Below, piece by piece: positions 9,004-18,940 of a stretch of 28,617 bases of DNA. This DNA comes from Spongospora subterranea f. sp. subterranea (Eukaryota; Endomyxa: Phytomyxea; Phytomyxea; Plasmodiophorida). The notes beneath the pieces were generated by a model. That model saw nothing but the letters and a program-made list of their open reading frames with translations, made no database searches and had not been told where the DNA came from. Numbering within the stretch: the stretch's first letter is position 1; each line of letters opens with the position of its first letter. Location of the stretch: positions 1 to 28,617 of the forward strand of contig JAUGWO010000335.1 in assembly GCA_049724395.1 (NCBI GenBank). The letters are read 5' to 3'. A program made the position numbers and the translations under genes.

Positions 9004-10060
9004 CTAACCTTGAATACGTATCCTTTTTTTTGATTCTATAATCTGATATGGTCCCTTCCATTTCAAATATAGTTTCTCGCCTGATTTTGTGACATTAGGA
9101 CTGGTTAATACATAATCGCCAATCCCGAAATTAGGTTTCAATCTTCCAGTTGATGCCTTATTCCTCTTCTGATGCCTCTCAGAATTTGTCACTCCCAGCA
9201 CTTCCTTATGCATTTGAGCTAGTTGCACCTGCAATTGCTCTACCATGATCCCTATTTGCCCACTATTCAATGATATATCATTGATGTGTTCCACACCTGT
9301 CCCAGGTTTCTTAAATATTAGTTCCACTGGATTATCTGCTTTAGCTCCAGTATGAACCGTAACTGGCGCTCTCCAACCCAACCGTTTCTGTGGTTTATGA
9401 TTAAGCCCATGCTCAATCGCCTTGATCAGCCATGGCCAATCTTCCTTATTCCATCTCAACTCTGATATAACACACCTGAATGCAGATAATATCAGTTTGT
9501 TGATTACCTCGATGGATCCATTCGGGTAATGTGTGTAGGCAGTAGTCCAGTGCTGTTCCACACCACATTTTGCTGCAAATCCCCTCATGATTTCCGACAT
9601 AAAGTATGATGCCTGATCCGAGACAAACACCTCTGGAGTCCCAAATTTGGATCTTCATTCCATGACAGCATCCACTGTCGCATCTGTGTCTGGTGTATTG
9701 ACAGGCGTCATATGCACCAATCCTGACACATCATCCCTGATTACTAATAGCCATTGGAAATCATGATATGCACCCTCCTTAAGCGGCATCATATACAGGT
9801 AATCAAAGTGTAATACTTGATTAGGTCTGCATCCATGACATGCTTCTCCTAGTGGTCGTGGCACCTGCTCACCACCTCTGCTGGGAACGCAATGCAAGCA
9901 TTCCTTGCAGATAGTCCTCACGTCCTCGATCATATTGGTCCAGTAAAACCGTTCCTTAATCAATTGTGCCGTCGAATTGATTCCATTATGACCATTACGT
10001 GCACCCATATCTGCAATAACACATATCCTTAACCTTAAATCCCGACTACCAGACGGAATA
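9004..10060 (-). pseudogene. Integrase part of the chromovirus
   Basis: The N-terminal zinc finger is visible as NGHNGINSTAQLI with CKECLHC. The catalytic core includes HFDYLYMM, FVSDQASYF and HYPNGSIEVINK. The C-terminal part includes FGIGDYVL and KWKGPYQI, the strand-rich domain typical of Ty3 integrases. Confidence 0.9.
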
Positions 10061-10349
10061 ACAATCTGTCCCTGATCATTCACAAACAATCCGTTAGTTT
10101 GTCTAAGGTTTTCCTGTTCCATTTCCGTTAGCTTATTAGTTTGTTCTGTGCCTATTTCCTGTTCATTAGGGAACACAAACGTTCGCTCATCCATTGGCCT
10201 GACCCTATATTGGCCAATATTAATCGATTCCTCATTGGATTCTGGTTCCATTCCAATGCGATTAACCCTGATCCCATTCCTCCTTTTTGGTTTGGGGCGA
10301 TCTCCTGATCAAGCGTCAAATCATCCTTATTTGACGATCCCCATCTGGT

Positions 10350-12330
10350 CATTAAGTCTGCCCAGACGTTTTCCTCACCAGCTATGTGTTCAACCGTATA
10401 GTTGAACTTCCTGATCTCCATTCCCCACCGCTCCAGGCGTTGCCCAGCCTGTTTGGTGCACCTAGTTGGACTATACATGGCCGCCAGATTTTTATGATCT
10501 GTGTATATCCTGAATGGAGTGTCTCCAATTTGAAGTAAGTAATCCAACTTCTTCAAAGTGTCCCATATTGCAAAGGCTTCCTTATCCGGTGTAGACCAAT
10601 TCAGTTCAGATCCATTGAACCTATGTCCTACAAATCCCAACGGTTCGTGTCCCTGATCATTCCTCGGTTTCCCAATATCCCCAATAGGAATTTGAGTGAC
10701 CATCCCTGAGGCATGAAATTCACTGGCATCAGTGAATACCCATTGAACCTTATCCCTCATTGGATAACTCAGCTGCGTTTTCCTAGCAATTGCGCCTTTG
10801 ATGTTTCGAAAAGCGTCGATATGAATGTCTCCCCATCCATGCCGGTCTAATCTCACACCACGAGCTACTGCTTTTGTCCGTTTGGGCTGATTCTTCATTG
10901 CTTTTTCATAAATGTCCTGCAATGGTAAAATCAATTTGTTATACTCTGGAATCGACCTATTCATCCATTGTATAGCCATCATGAATTGCTGTAAATCCCT
11001 AGCCGTTTTCGGATATGGCATTCCATTGAGAGCCGATATCCTCCCTGGATCATGACTGACTCCATCTGGTGTGAAGATGCGGCCACAGAATTTGGCTTCC
11101 CTCAAGAACAAATCACATCGTTCAACATTGAACTTAATGTTATGTTGTTCCGCCAATCTCAATGTCCCCTGCAGTGCTTCAAACCATTTGTCCTCAGTTT
11201 CCGCATGACCTAAAATATCATCAATCCAGATGATCAACGACTTATACAACAATTCCTCAAATATTTCATGCATCCTAGCCTGAAACTGAGTAGATGAATT
11301 CAATGCTCCCTGGATCGAACGTGTTGGAGTGTAAACTCCACGATCGGTCATGAATGAAAGCATCTCCTGACACTCCTGGTCAAGTGGGCATAATCCAAAA
11401 TCCCTTAAACGCATCCAATGAAAACCAATACTTAGACCCTGCTAAGTATCTAACAATGGATTCCAAGAATGGCATTGGCCATGCTGTGGCCTTGCATAAT
11501 GCATTGACTTCCCTGAGATCAACACACATTCTGTATCCTCGTTTCCCTGGTTTTCTGACAACTACCACCGGCGAAGCCCACTCCGCATTGTAGTTCTCAT
11601 ACACCAATCCATATTTGACCAACAGCTTGACAAAAGTGTCCAGAAATTCACTTTGTTCTGTGTTGTATCTCCTAGCTTTGCACCTGACTGGTTCCACATT
11701 ATCCTTCAAGCATGTCTTGAAAGGTGTCACCTTAGCTGGTTCATCATTACCTAATGATGCCCTCCACACATTACCGTATGTATGGACCAATTTCCTTAGT
11801 CGACTTTCCCAATGATTTGGTAATCCATTTTGTATAGCGCGCTCAACCAAACCATTCATTGCACCTCGCAATTCCTCAGGAATATTTTCCCCAATATTCA
11901 CATCCTCATCAGAAACTTCCAGATCCTGATTTCCCAATCTTGTCCTCAAGATTAAATGCTCTAGGGCTGTTTTTGGGTCTATCCCTAGTTCCTTTAGCAA
12001 ATCCTCGCCAATGAATACCTCATCACTTGGCGTATCCCATACCAAACATCTCCGGTTACGAGTGATCAGCTCGCCCGTTGCAGTTTGTAAAGTCAGGTCT
12101 GCATATACCTCATGCGTTGCCTGAGCCCGTGTCTTATCAGGTAATTCCAATGTGACCAGTTCCTTCAGTTCACATAACCTGATATCAGGATCCATATCCC
12201 TTATTTTCATGGCAATTGACATTGGAATAATTGTCGCTTCTGCTCCACTGTTTAATATCCCTGGAAACAGTATCCCAGATGCAGCAATCTTCACTTCAAT
12301 ACCACTGTTCCTTGCTTCATCCACATTCCT
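10350..12330 (-). pseudogene. Protease, reverse transcriptase and RNase H parts of the chromovirus
   Basis: A protease-like segment lies near 12,150-12,330. Reverse transcriptase is marked by a fingers region (VVVVRKPGKRGYRMCVDLREVN) and a palm with IIWIDDIL (about 11,000-11,650). RNase H is marked by WVFTDASEFHASG, IYTDHKNLAAM and HIAGEENVWADL (about 10,350-10,780). Order and spacing are those of Ty3/gypsy pol. Confidence 0.9.
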
Positions 12331-12399
12331 ATGTGGTGAAGACTTATCCAGATTTCCACAATCATCCAAAGTTCCAGTGTTAACATTGTCGACGACCTT

Positions 12400-13398
12400 G
12401 CCGATTCTGCACACCACTAGGTACTTGGAACCCTGAGAGACTTTATTGCTGCTAAACTGACGTTTCCGGCGGTCCAGCAGCTCTGCCATCTCCTTCCCTG
12501 TCGGCTTGTCAGGACATTTTGCCATGGGATGCCCTTTCTTGCCGCACTTAAGACAAATGATGTCGGGGTTGTGATTCGAAGTTTGCATTTGGCCCTCGTG
12601 TTTCCGCTTTCGGTTGGCACCTGCCTTCCGAATCGGTGCTTTCAGACTCCTGTCATCCAGCTCACTAGCCGCAAAAGCCTTTACTTCAGCAACGGTCTCC
12701 GCCTTGCTGACCAATGTCTTAACAAAGTCCCGCCAACATCGCTGAAGGCTGGTGTTCCGAACCAGTGTCTCTTCCTTCATTAACGCGCCTAGCTCCGGCG
12801 GTTGCAGAACCGCGACGGTCCACCGGACACGATTCTTTACCCCTTCCGGTGAAGAGAAGAGGTTACCGTACCCCTTGTCTTTAATCACCTTTTCCTGCCT
12901 GGCCAGTAAATCCAGCACTGACAGCTTCCCAACCATAGTCCTGGACATCTTAATCGATAGTATGTCCTTCTGCACGGTACCTGCCGCCGTCGGCAATCCT
13001 CGAACAAGCTCCTGCTTGATCCAGTTTCGTACCTCGGTCCCAGTCACAACCCCTGGATCCCTATCCAGTTCGTGTATAGCGATAACGGCCAGGTGCTCCG
13101 GCTCGATCATCGTGACGACGTCTCTTGCTGTGTCGGACCTTCCAGCATCAGCAAGGTGTAAATCATATCTTTCCAATTCCTCCAGGAACTTCACCAAATG
13201 TTTCCTCTGCATTCCGGCCAACCTTGGCGCGGCAATGGTTTCCATGATGTCACCAGCCCGACCTCGGACTCGATGACCATCACTTCCCTTCCCATTCTGA
13301 TAGTTGACAGAGCTCGCCTCCGGATCGTCACCCAGATTAATGGGGCTTCCAGCACCCACTTCAGCCCTCTCCTCATCAACTATCATTGTGACAGTCAT
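12400..13398 (-). pseudogene. gag part of the chromovirus
   Basis: The open frame starts at 13,398 on the minus strand, about 60 bases inside the 5' LTR. A long helical capsid-like region leads to a basic stretch (ANRKRKHEG) and a single zinc knuckle, CLKCGKKGHPMAKC, near 12,500-12,560. It is contiguous with pol sequence downstream, a gag-pol arrangement usual for several Ty3 lineages. Confidence 0.85.
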
Positions 13399-13456
13399 TG
13401 GTTAGACGCCAAACGCGAATCAAATGCAGATGCAAATATTTTTGCGAAAAGATCTT

Positions 13457-13627
13457 TGTAGCGTTTCCACGCTGGAATCCGTTCCAAATTCAATGTGTGT
13501 ATTAGCCATTCCCTGGAGTCGAGTAATCCTGCTTGACTCACGCAGTAGATGAGGCCGTGGCGCACTCCATGGCATTAGGGGGTGATTAATCCTTATGCCC
13601 AAGGATTGATTATTCCCATATGCTACA
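13457..13627 (-). repeat. 5' LTR of the chromovirus (right copy)
   Basis: 171 bp, followed by cttct at 13,628-13,632. As the element reads on the minus strand, this copy is its 5' LTR. No obvious tRNA primer site was recognised next to it. Confidence 0.93.
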
Positions 13628-13632
13628 CTTCT

Positions 13633-14200
13633 GCCGTCGGCATCGATGGGATAACCATAAACGTGTTTGATAAAGTGTTCCGACCGTCAGTAATGATGCT
13701 CGAATCTACCGATCCAGCTGTTCGGATGATTGTTCGACTTCCACTGAAGTTATTGCTTTGTTCCTCATCATACATTTAAGAAGTCAAATCAGTGGCGACT
13801 TCAATCGGAAATCGCGTGTCAGCGAGATCAGCTGAACCACGTCGGTGCTTTGCTATGGCTCTGAGAGCCTTTGTTTACCAGCAACTGCCTATCTGAATCT
13901 CTTGACCCGAACTGAAGTTGTGACGGCTATCGGCCAGGAACTTCCTGTCAAGGTTGTAACTCTTTCAATTCACACTCTACCGATTCTGATCGCTTTGGCC
14001 CCAGCGGAACAAGACGGATGTGCAGGGTCCGGCTGACTATTAGGTTGGCAATAGTAAGCAGAACTGGTTTTATTCGGTTGCTTAAGTAGGTCGGTAAGTG
14101 CATATAGGGCTGCAGTTCTGGCTACAGTTTTGTACATTCCCCTTTTTTTCGAGTTTGTTAGTTCATGTTGCTGCGGCATCAAATGGATGACGGGTCTGTT
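13633..14200. other. Right interior of the long-TIR element, no gene seen
   Basis: A short plus-strand frame continues from the chromovirus edge through INVFDKVFRP to a stop near 13,779, without a known domain. The rest is short frames only. Confidence 0.35.
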
Positions 14201-14399
14201 GGTATGGTATGGTATACAAAGGATCGCGGGTTCTTATGGGTTGAGTAAGCCTGTGTACTACCAGGCTTTCCCTACTTCCGCCTGGCCGCTACAAGTAGCT
14301 TGGGTATCCAATGAAGGAACCTATTAGACCAGCTGGATTCAGCAACATAATCTGTCCTACCGACCACAACGAATGGGACCTGCTCCCACCTGATTACAT
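14201..14399 (-). repeat. Right 199-bp inverted arm
   Basis: It starts with ggtatggtatggtatac and ends with cctgattacat, and is the reverse complement of the left arm. The open frames that cross it are by-products of the repeat and show no known domain. Confidence 0.88.
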
Positions 14400-14640
14400 T
14401 GCCTATCCAGAGTTTCTGAGTTTCCTGCAAGCAGCTCGCTCTCCCACATTCATTAGATGCCACGTGGTCAGACCTTCGTGCTCAACATTCACTCTACTTT
14501 TCCGTATTGGGTGCAACCTTGGGGGGTCTCCCAAAGTTCCATCACTCACGGGGTTTCGAACTCCTGTCTAACACTCACCCGCACTTGCCTGCCACCAACA
14601 GAGACAGACAGGAACCAAGCTGACGGGTCTGTTCGGGCCT
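14400..14640. other. Unassigned spacer with a tRNA-promoter-like motif
   Basis: A stretch beyond the right arm with no gene. On the minus strand it contains tggcaggcaagtgcggg and, further downstream, gagttcgaaacccc. These resemble the A and B boxes of RNA polymerase III promoters found in tRNA genes and tRNA-derived SINEs. No cloverleaf or repeat boundary supports a full call. Confidence 0.25.
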
Positions 14641-15060
14641 GTATTTTTTTTTCAGAAAAACGCGAACATCAACTTTCAGGTTTTCGAATGGCTCCCATGT
14701 TGTACCTTGGGCTTCAAATCCACTTCACGTCACTTGCAACCTCGATGTCACCAGTGTTGCTGTTGCGGCGAATGTTTCGAAAATCTGTCCGTTGGTTATA
14801 CAGCTTTCCAGTTATGTTGAGGCTGGAATCGTCGTATAGTTTCAGTCTTACCTCATGAACATTTTCAATGGCTTTTGTAATTAAGTTCTGCACATGGTCC
14901 TTGACGGTTCCACAATTTGTGAAGTCCCTGCTACGCTCCGCGAACTTTATGGTGGTTGGTTCGGTAAAGATTCGATGCAGCTAGCACGTAATCGCCAATA
15001 CAGAAATCAATAGGAATAACTTGTCGGCGTTTGGAATTTGTCCTGTGTGACTGTTGACGC
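14640..15060 (-). mobile_element. Worn Ty3/gypsy chromovirus tail fragment
   Basis: Minus-strand fragment of a chromovirus 3' region. It shows an integrase C-terminal motif (FCIGDYVLAA, compare FGIGDYVL in the young element) followed by a segment like EVRLKLYDDSSLNITGKL, matching the region before the chromodomain of the young element (DRIRFYADQNLNVTEEM). Broken with many breaks and no LTRs visible, so much older than the 8,160-13,627 copy. Confidence 0.6.
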
Positions 15061-15382
15061 TGAATATATTAGATTCGACATTTCCAAGATATGTGCATAT
15101 AGAAACCTTGAGTCGGCAAGATCTATCGATTTATAGACTCAAAATTATATTTGGCGCATTCTTGTTAGATAAATTGCAAACTCCGTGGCCCCTGCGGAAA
15201 GTTGGTGAGTTAAGACGGCGCGCACTGTACGCCCACTCATCACTCATGTCTGGCATCACTCATGTGTGGTTATCAGCCTGATACCACTTAGGGCCTGTCA
15301 GGGTCTGAGCTAGAATATCCCCGTAGGGGAATGGGGTCACACTCCTTAATTTGTCATTCTTTTATAGGGTTCTTTGTTTTAG
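15061..15382. other. Unassigned region upstream of the ankyrin array
   Basis: Short frames only. It could hold the 5' part of the ankyrin gene. A polypyrimidine-like stretch followed by AG at 15,381-15,382 fits an intron end before the first ankyrin-like exon. Confidence 0.3.
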
Positions 15383-15496
15383 TGGTCGTACCGATGGTAT
15401 TGAATCCGATAATATTGATTTTAGGGGCCGGGTTCTCTTTCAACCATTGAATGGGTCCAAACATTCCCTGAATGAGGCAATTGAAAACGGGTCGCT
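15383..15496 (+). other. Possible first ankyrin-like exon
   Basis: After an AG at 15,381-15,382 a 38-codon open stretch contains SDNIDFRGRVL and HSLNEAIENGSL, which fit the loop and helix of an ankyrin repeat with an insertion. The following donor is not canonical in this copy, so the end is uncertain. Confidence 0.35.
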
Positions 15497-15752
15497 ATAG
15501 TCTATATTGGCCAAAACTGTACTAAATTACTGGTCGGATTATTTAGAAATGAATTCGTTGAGCAATTTGCCACGACCTTTCACCCGAGTGCAGCTCCTCC
15601 CTATTTTGTTGGACGTGGCATTGGTCGGAATCAGTATTGGAAAACGGCACACATCGGGTACAAGATCAACGTTCTTGATTTATCACTTCTTTTTTTCCGG
15701 TAATTTCGACTTGACAATTGTTTCTATTTCCCCCTTGATGTCATTCCAATAG

Positions 15753-15851
15753 AGAAAATGTTGCCACAATTCTGATAGATAGAGGGGCCGACATATTCAC
15801 ACAGGATCAATTCGGGAATACTCCATTACACATCGCCGCTGGTCAGGGCCT
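15753..15851 (+). CDS. Ankyrin exon, 99 bases
   Basis: The acceptor ccaatag ends at 15,752 and the donor gtaatatatt starts at 15,852. The exon encodes NVATILIDRGADIF then QFGNTPLHIAAGQGL, a complete 33-residue ankyrin repeat with TPLH and a GAD turn. The upstream intron has a clear pyrimidine tract. Confidence 0.75.
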
Positions 15852-15906
15852 GTAATATATTCCATATTATATGTCATTACCTCCTTATCTGACACATTAA
15901 TAATAG

Positions 15907-16015
15907 AAATGATCGCCGTCATCAAGCTCTTGGAAAAAATCAAAATGATAAAACCACAAGCTCTTGATCTCCAAAACAATGCTGGTAAAACTCCACTCCA
16001 TTTTGCAGTGAGACT
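15907..16015 (+). CDS. Ankyrin exon with longer loop
   Basis: The exon encodes MIAVIKLLEKIK and NNAGKTPLHFAVRL. It is about one base longer than an in-phase exon would be, so either the acceptor is elsewhere or there is a 1-base change. Its donor at 16,016 is followed by a 68-base intron and joins in frame to the next exon. Confidence 0.65.
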
Positions 16016-16083
16016 GTGATCGGTTGGTCGAATAGAGTGTTAAAGGGGTGATCCGCTGTCAACATTTACTACTGATTGTTCAG
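16016..16083 (+). other. Phase-2 intron in the ankyrin gene
   Basis: 68 bases, GTGATCGGTT...TGATTGTTCAG. Splicing joins ct and g to give leucine and continues AVRL into KEVIKTLLDGGANP without loss of frame. A branch-like ctgat lies near the 3' end. Confidence 0.7.
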
Positions 16084-16182
16084 GAAAGAGGTGATCAAGA
16101 CTCTGTTGGATGGAGGAGCCAATCCCATTATCGTTGATAATTCTGGCAATACAGCACTGCACCTGGCGATACAACGAAAACT
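16084..16182 (+). CDS. Ankyrin exon, 99 bases
   Basis: The exon encodes KEVIKTLLDGGANPII and SGNTALHLAIQRK, one full repeat in phase with the preceding exon. The donor gtagactgct at 16,183 is the same as that used by the later copies. Confidence 0.78.
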
Positions 16183-16576
16183 GTAGACTGCTGATAGTCT
16201 GTGGAAATTGGAACTCATCTGATTGAGACCTCACAGAGAGTGAAGAGATCATTATTGATATAATTGAGGCGACAAAGGCACAGGCTGTCGAAATTCTCGG
16301 CCATAATGAGATGACTGAATCCCTCTGTGTGTTTGAGTGGAACAACTGGATCATGATAACCTGTATACTTGTCAATAGTTGGGTGTGAAATCATGAAAGT
16401 CGCTGAATCTGATTTAACAGGGATTGCAATGTACCATCGGTGAAGTCCGACGTCAAAAATAATGAAATTCAGGAACAATAAGGGGCGCACAGCTCTCTCA
16501 CTTGCAGTTTATCGTCATTCGGTTGGTCAATTTACTGTCTGGGTCTAGATATACGCCCTCAGTAACTGAGTTTTAG

Positions 16577-16678
16577 TGAGGAGATCTGCCGACTTCTGTT
16601 AAAGTACCTCGGTGCCGATCCCACAATAACAGATATTGATGGCAATACAGCACTGCACTTGGCGATAGAACGAAACCG
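16577..16678 (+). CDS. Ankyrin exon with one extra codon
   Basis: 102 bases, encoding EEICRLLLKYLGADPTI and DGNTALHLAIERN. It keeps the phase-2 frame at both ends and carries one added codon (tyrosine in LLKYLGAD). The donor gtagactgct follows. Confidence 0.7.
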
Positions 16679-17021
16679 GTAGACTGCTATAATCTGCTGA
16701 ATTGCAACTCATCTGATTGAGATTTCACAAAAGTGGACGTATAATTATTGATATAATTGAGGCGACGAAGGCACAATCAATCCATGTTCTGGGTCATAGT
16801 GTGATGACGGAACCTACCCTGTATATTGTAAATCTGAATGTCGAAAAAGTCAAGTCGCTGAATGATCTGATAGGGACCGATATGCCATACCAGAGTCGAC
16901 TTTAGAACTACTCAAACTCAGGAACAATCAGGGGCACACTGCTCTCTCACATGCAGTGTATTATCGTCGGTTGGTCAATAATTGTCTGGATCTGGTTAGC
17001 GCCAGCAGTAATGAGTTTCAG

Positions 17022-17124
17022 CGAGGAGGAGATCACCCGAGTTTTATTAGAACCTCGGTGCCGATCCCACAATAACAGATATTGATGGCAATACAGCACT
17101 GGACCTGGCGATACAAAAACAACT
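17022..17124 (+). CDS. Ankyrin exon, third tandem copy
   Basis: Encodes EEITRVLLE and, after a length change near the GAD turn, TDIDGNTALDLAIQK. At 103 bases it is not in phase, consistent with decay. Confidence 0.55.
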
Positions 17125-17177
17125 GTACATTGCTATATTCTGTGGAAACTGCAACTGATCTGATTGAGATCTTACAG

Positions 17178-17267
17178 AAGTTATAAGAGCATTCTTGTTA
17201 TAATCGAAGCGGCGAGTGCAAAGGCTGTCGATATTCTGGGCCATAATGTGATGACGAATCCCTCTGG
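17178..17267 (+). CDS. Ankyrin-type exon, second kind
   Basis: Follows cttacag at 17,177. It encodes YKSILVIIEAASAKAVDILGH and MTNPS, the helical half of an atypical repeat with an added loop. The donor gtgctcgagt begins an 88-base intron ending at ctcacag (17,355). Confidence 0.6.
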
Positions 17268-17496
17268 GTGCTCGAGTGGAACAATGGATCATCATCGCCT
17301 GTATACTCTTAAGAGGTGTGGTGAAATTATTAAAGTCGTTGACCTGATCTCACAGGGACCCACATGCTATCGGTGAAGCGACGTCAGAAATATTGAACCT
17401 CAGGAACAATCAGCGGCGCAACAGCAGTTTATTTCGTCGGTTGGTCAAATTTACTTCTGTCTGTTCCAATCACCCACATCTGATGGTGTATTCCAG

Positions 17497-17720
17497 TCAT
17501 CATATCGCCAACATTCTTCTTCTTAATGGTCGCCGATCCCACAATATCGGATCAATATAAGAACTCACCATTGCACAGTCGTTGGCCAACTGACATGTAT
17601 GTCGCCAAAATCTCCCAAAATATTGATATTTACTGATGTGCTCACAGGACAGACGAAATGCCATCATTATGCGATTGCGAACAAACGGTTGGTCGTAATT
17701 AGTGTTTCATTGATCAGCGT
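17497..17720 (+). other. Worn ankyrin segments
   Basis: An exon-like stretch after ttccag (HIANILLLNG, then ISDQYKNSPLHS) and a shorter relic further right are diverged copies of the segments at 18,989-19,260. They show several frame changes. Confidence 0.45.
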
Positions 17721-18052
17721 ATCAAGAGACGATCCTATTGTTCGTGATCGTTCTGGGAATACGATCACCTGGCAATAGCGAAAATACAGTACAATCAGCA
17801 GTTCAATTGTTGAATCAATACAGAAGTGAACAGATTATCATTGGGACGCACTGCTATCCATCTTCTGAGTCACATGCAGTTTATGGACAACTAATCGCCT
17901 GTTGGTTTCAAATGAATTCGAAAAACTGTCTAGGGACAGAAATGTCATAGGAGGTTCCACTTTCTGGTTCTCTCAGATGCAGTGTCGCATTGTCGGTTGG
18001 TCAATTTATTGTCAGTCTGGTTCTTGTTAGCGCCTTCAATAATGTGTTTTAG

Positions 18053-18152
18053 TGAGGATGATCTCCCGAATTCTGTTGAATCTCGGTGCCGATCCCACAA
18101 TAACAGATTTTAATGGCAATACAGCACTGCACCTGGCGATAGAACGAAACCT
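18053..18152 (+). CDS. Ankyrin exon near 99 bases
   Basis: Encodes SRILLNLGADPTITD and NGNTALHLAIERN. At 100 bases it is one off the standard length. The donor gtagactgct opens a 49-base intron. Confidence 0.65.
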
Positions 18153-18201
18153 GTAGACTGCTACTGTGGAAATTGCAACTCATCTGATTGAGATCTCACA
18201 G
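18153..18201 (+). other. Short intron in the ankyrin gene, 49 bases
   Basis: GTAGACTGCTACTGTGG...GATCTCACAG. The same sequence, slightly longer, recurs after the matching exon in the other copies (16,183; 16,679; 18,595), with the shared 3' stretch ctgattgagatctcacag. It joins ct and a to give leucine. Confidence 0.7.
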
Positions 18202-18285
18202 AAGTGGACAGATCATTATTGATATAATTGAGGCGTCGAAGGCACACCTTGTTCTGGGTCATAGTGAGATGACAGATCCTTCTTT
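18202..18285 (+). CDS. Ankyrin-type exon, second kind, in frame
   Basis: Encodes SGQIIIDIIEASKAHLVLGH and EMTDPS in frame, ending with two bases before the donor gtgtttgagt. Together with 18,365-18,463 it is the best-preserved neighbouring exon pair in the array. Confidence 0.7.
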
Positions 18286-18364
18286 GTGTTTGAGTGGACA
18301 ATGATTCATGATAGCCTGTATATTGTATTCTGGATGTTGAAAATTGAAGTCGCTGATTGATCAG
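18286..18364 (+). other. Phase-2 intron in the ankyrin gene, 79 bases
   Basis: GTGTTTGAGTGG...GCTGATTGATCAG. It joins tt and g to give leucine and continues DPSL into DRNAIFDIMNLRNNKG. Confidence 0.65.
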
Positions 18365-18463
18365 GGACCGGAATGCCATATTCGATATAATGAACCTCAG
18401 GAACAATAAGGGGCACACTGCTCTCTCACATGCAGTTTATTATCATCGGTTGGTCAATTTACT
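18365..18463 (+). CDS. Ankyrin exon, third kind, 99 bases
   Basis: Encodes DRNAIFDIMNLRNNKGHT and ALSHAVYYHRLVNLL. The donor is most likely gtctgg after ttact, which gives 99 bases and phase 2. A GT eleven bases earlier (gtcaat) is an alternative. Confidence 0.68.
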
Positions 18464-18493
18464 GTCTGGGTCGCCTTCAATAACCAGTTTCAG

Positions 18494-18594
18494 TAAGGAG
18501 ATCGTCCGAATTCTGTTGAAGCTGTCGGTGCCGATCCCACAATAACAGATATTGATGGCAATACAGCACTGCACCTGGCGATAGAACCAAATCT
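18494..18594 (+). CDS. Ankyrin exon with frame change
   Basis: Encodes KEIVRILLK, then after a 1- or 2-base change GADPTITDIDGNTALHLAIE. At 101 bases it is out of phase. The donor gtagac follows. Confidence 0.55.
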
Positions 18595-18649
18595 GTAGAC
18601 ATTGCTATAATATGTGGAAATTTCAACTCATCTGATTGAGATCTCACAG

Positions 18650-18739
18650 AAGTGATGAGATCATTATTGATATAATTAAAGCGGCGAGGGCAAAGGCTGT
18701 CGATATTCTGGGCCATAATGAGATGACGAATCCCTCTGG
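18650..18739 (+). CDS. Ankyrin-type exon, second kind
   Basis: Encodes SDEIIIDIIKAARAKAVDIL and MTNPS in 90 bases, in phase. The following 89-base intron (18,740-18,828) ends in gatctcacag. Confidence 0.65.
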
Positions 18740-18828
18740 GTGTTCAAGTGGAACAATTGATCATGATGGCACTGTATATTCTTAATAGGTGTGTTGAAAT
18801 CATTGAAGTCGTTGATCTGATCTCACAG

Positions 18829-18940
18829 GGACCGAAATGCCATCGGTGAAGCGACGTCAGAAATATTGAACCTCAGGAACCATCAGGGGCAAACTGCTTT
18901 CTGGACAGCAGTTAATGGTAATCGGTTGGTCAAATTTACT
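18829..18940 (+). CDS. Ankyrin exon, third kind, with four extra codons
   Basis: Encodes DRNAIGEATSEILNLRN and QGQTAFWTAVNGNRL. Relative to 18,365-18,463 it has four more codons (GEATSE for IF) and one extra base near its end. Confidence 0.6.

Larger units (their letters stand above)
8160..13627 (-). mobile_element. Ty3/gypsy chromovirus, young, broken
   Basis: An LTR retrotransposon of 5,468 bp on the minus strand. Its 171-bp LTRs (8,160-8,330 and 13,457-13,627) begin TGTAGC, end GCTACA and differ at one base, so the insertion is recent. The target duplication cttct is at 8,155-8,159 and 13,628-13,632. A purine tract (ctgggaaagggaag on the minus strand) directly abuts the 3' LTR. Parts in minus-strand order: gag with one zinc knuckle, protease, reverse transcriptase, RNase H, integrase with an HHCC finger, chromodomain. 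The parts are complete in order, but the coding region has a few breaks (about four). It sits inside the long-TIR element. RNase H and integrase wording (HIAGEENVWADLMTRW, PRPLGEACHG, HFDYLYMM) resembles oomycete-type Ty3 elements. Confidence 0.93.
7203..14399. mobile_element. Long-TIR DNA element interrupted by a chromovirus
   Basis: Inverted arms of 199 bp (7,203-7,401 and 14,201-14,399) have no length difference and about six substitutions. Without the 5.47-kb chromovirus and its duplicated target the element would be about 1.72 kb. Its interior (7,402-8,154 and 13,633-14,200) holds no recognisable transposase, so it looks non-autonomous. The hexamer ctatcc lies directly outside the left arm (7,197-7,202) and three bases beyond the right arm (14,403-14,408), a possible but imperfect target duplication. 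An alternative is two independent inverted copies of one dispersed repeat. Confidence 0.6.

Noticed and set aside
8155-13632. Reading the host frame through the chromovirus insertion site as a gene
   Set aside because: The short frame on the two sides has no known domain, so no gene is claimed at the insertion point.
13970-14327. Open frames crossing the right 199-bp arm, one vaguely like a chromodomain piece
   Set aside because: The same frame appears in both inverted arms and the similarity rests on a few residues (LGYP). No second motif supports it, so it is treated as a by-product of the repeat.
15497-15699. A coding exon between the first two ankyrin-like exons (FVEQFATTFHPSAAPPYFVG)
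   Set aside because: The frame is open and is followed by a GT near 15,700, but there is no ankyrin pattern and the upstream donor is missing, so it may be intron sequence.
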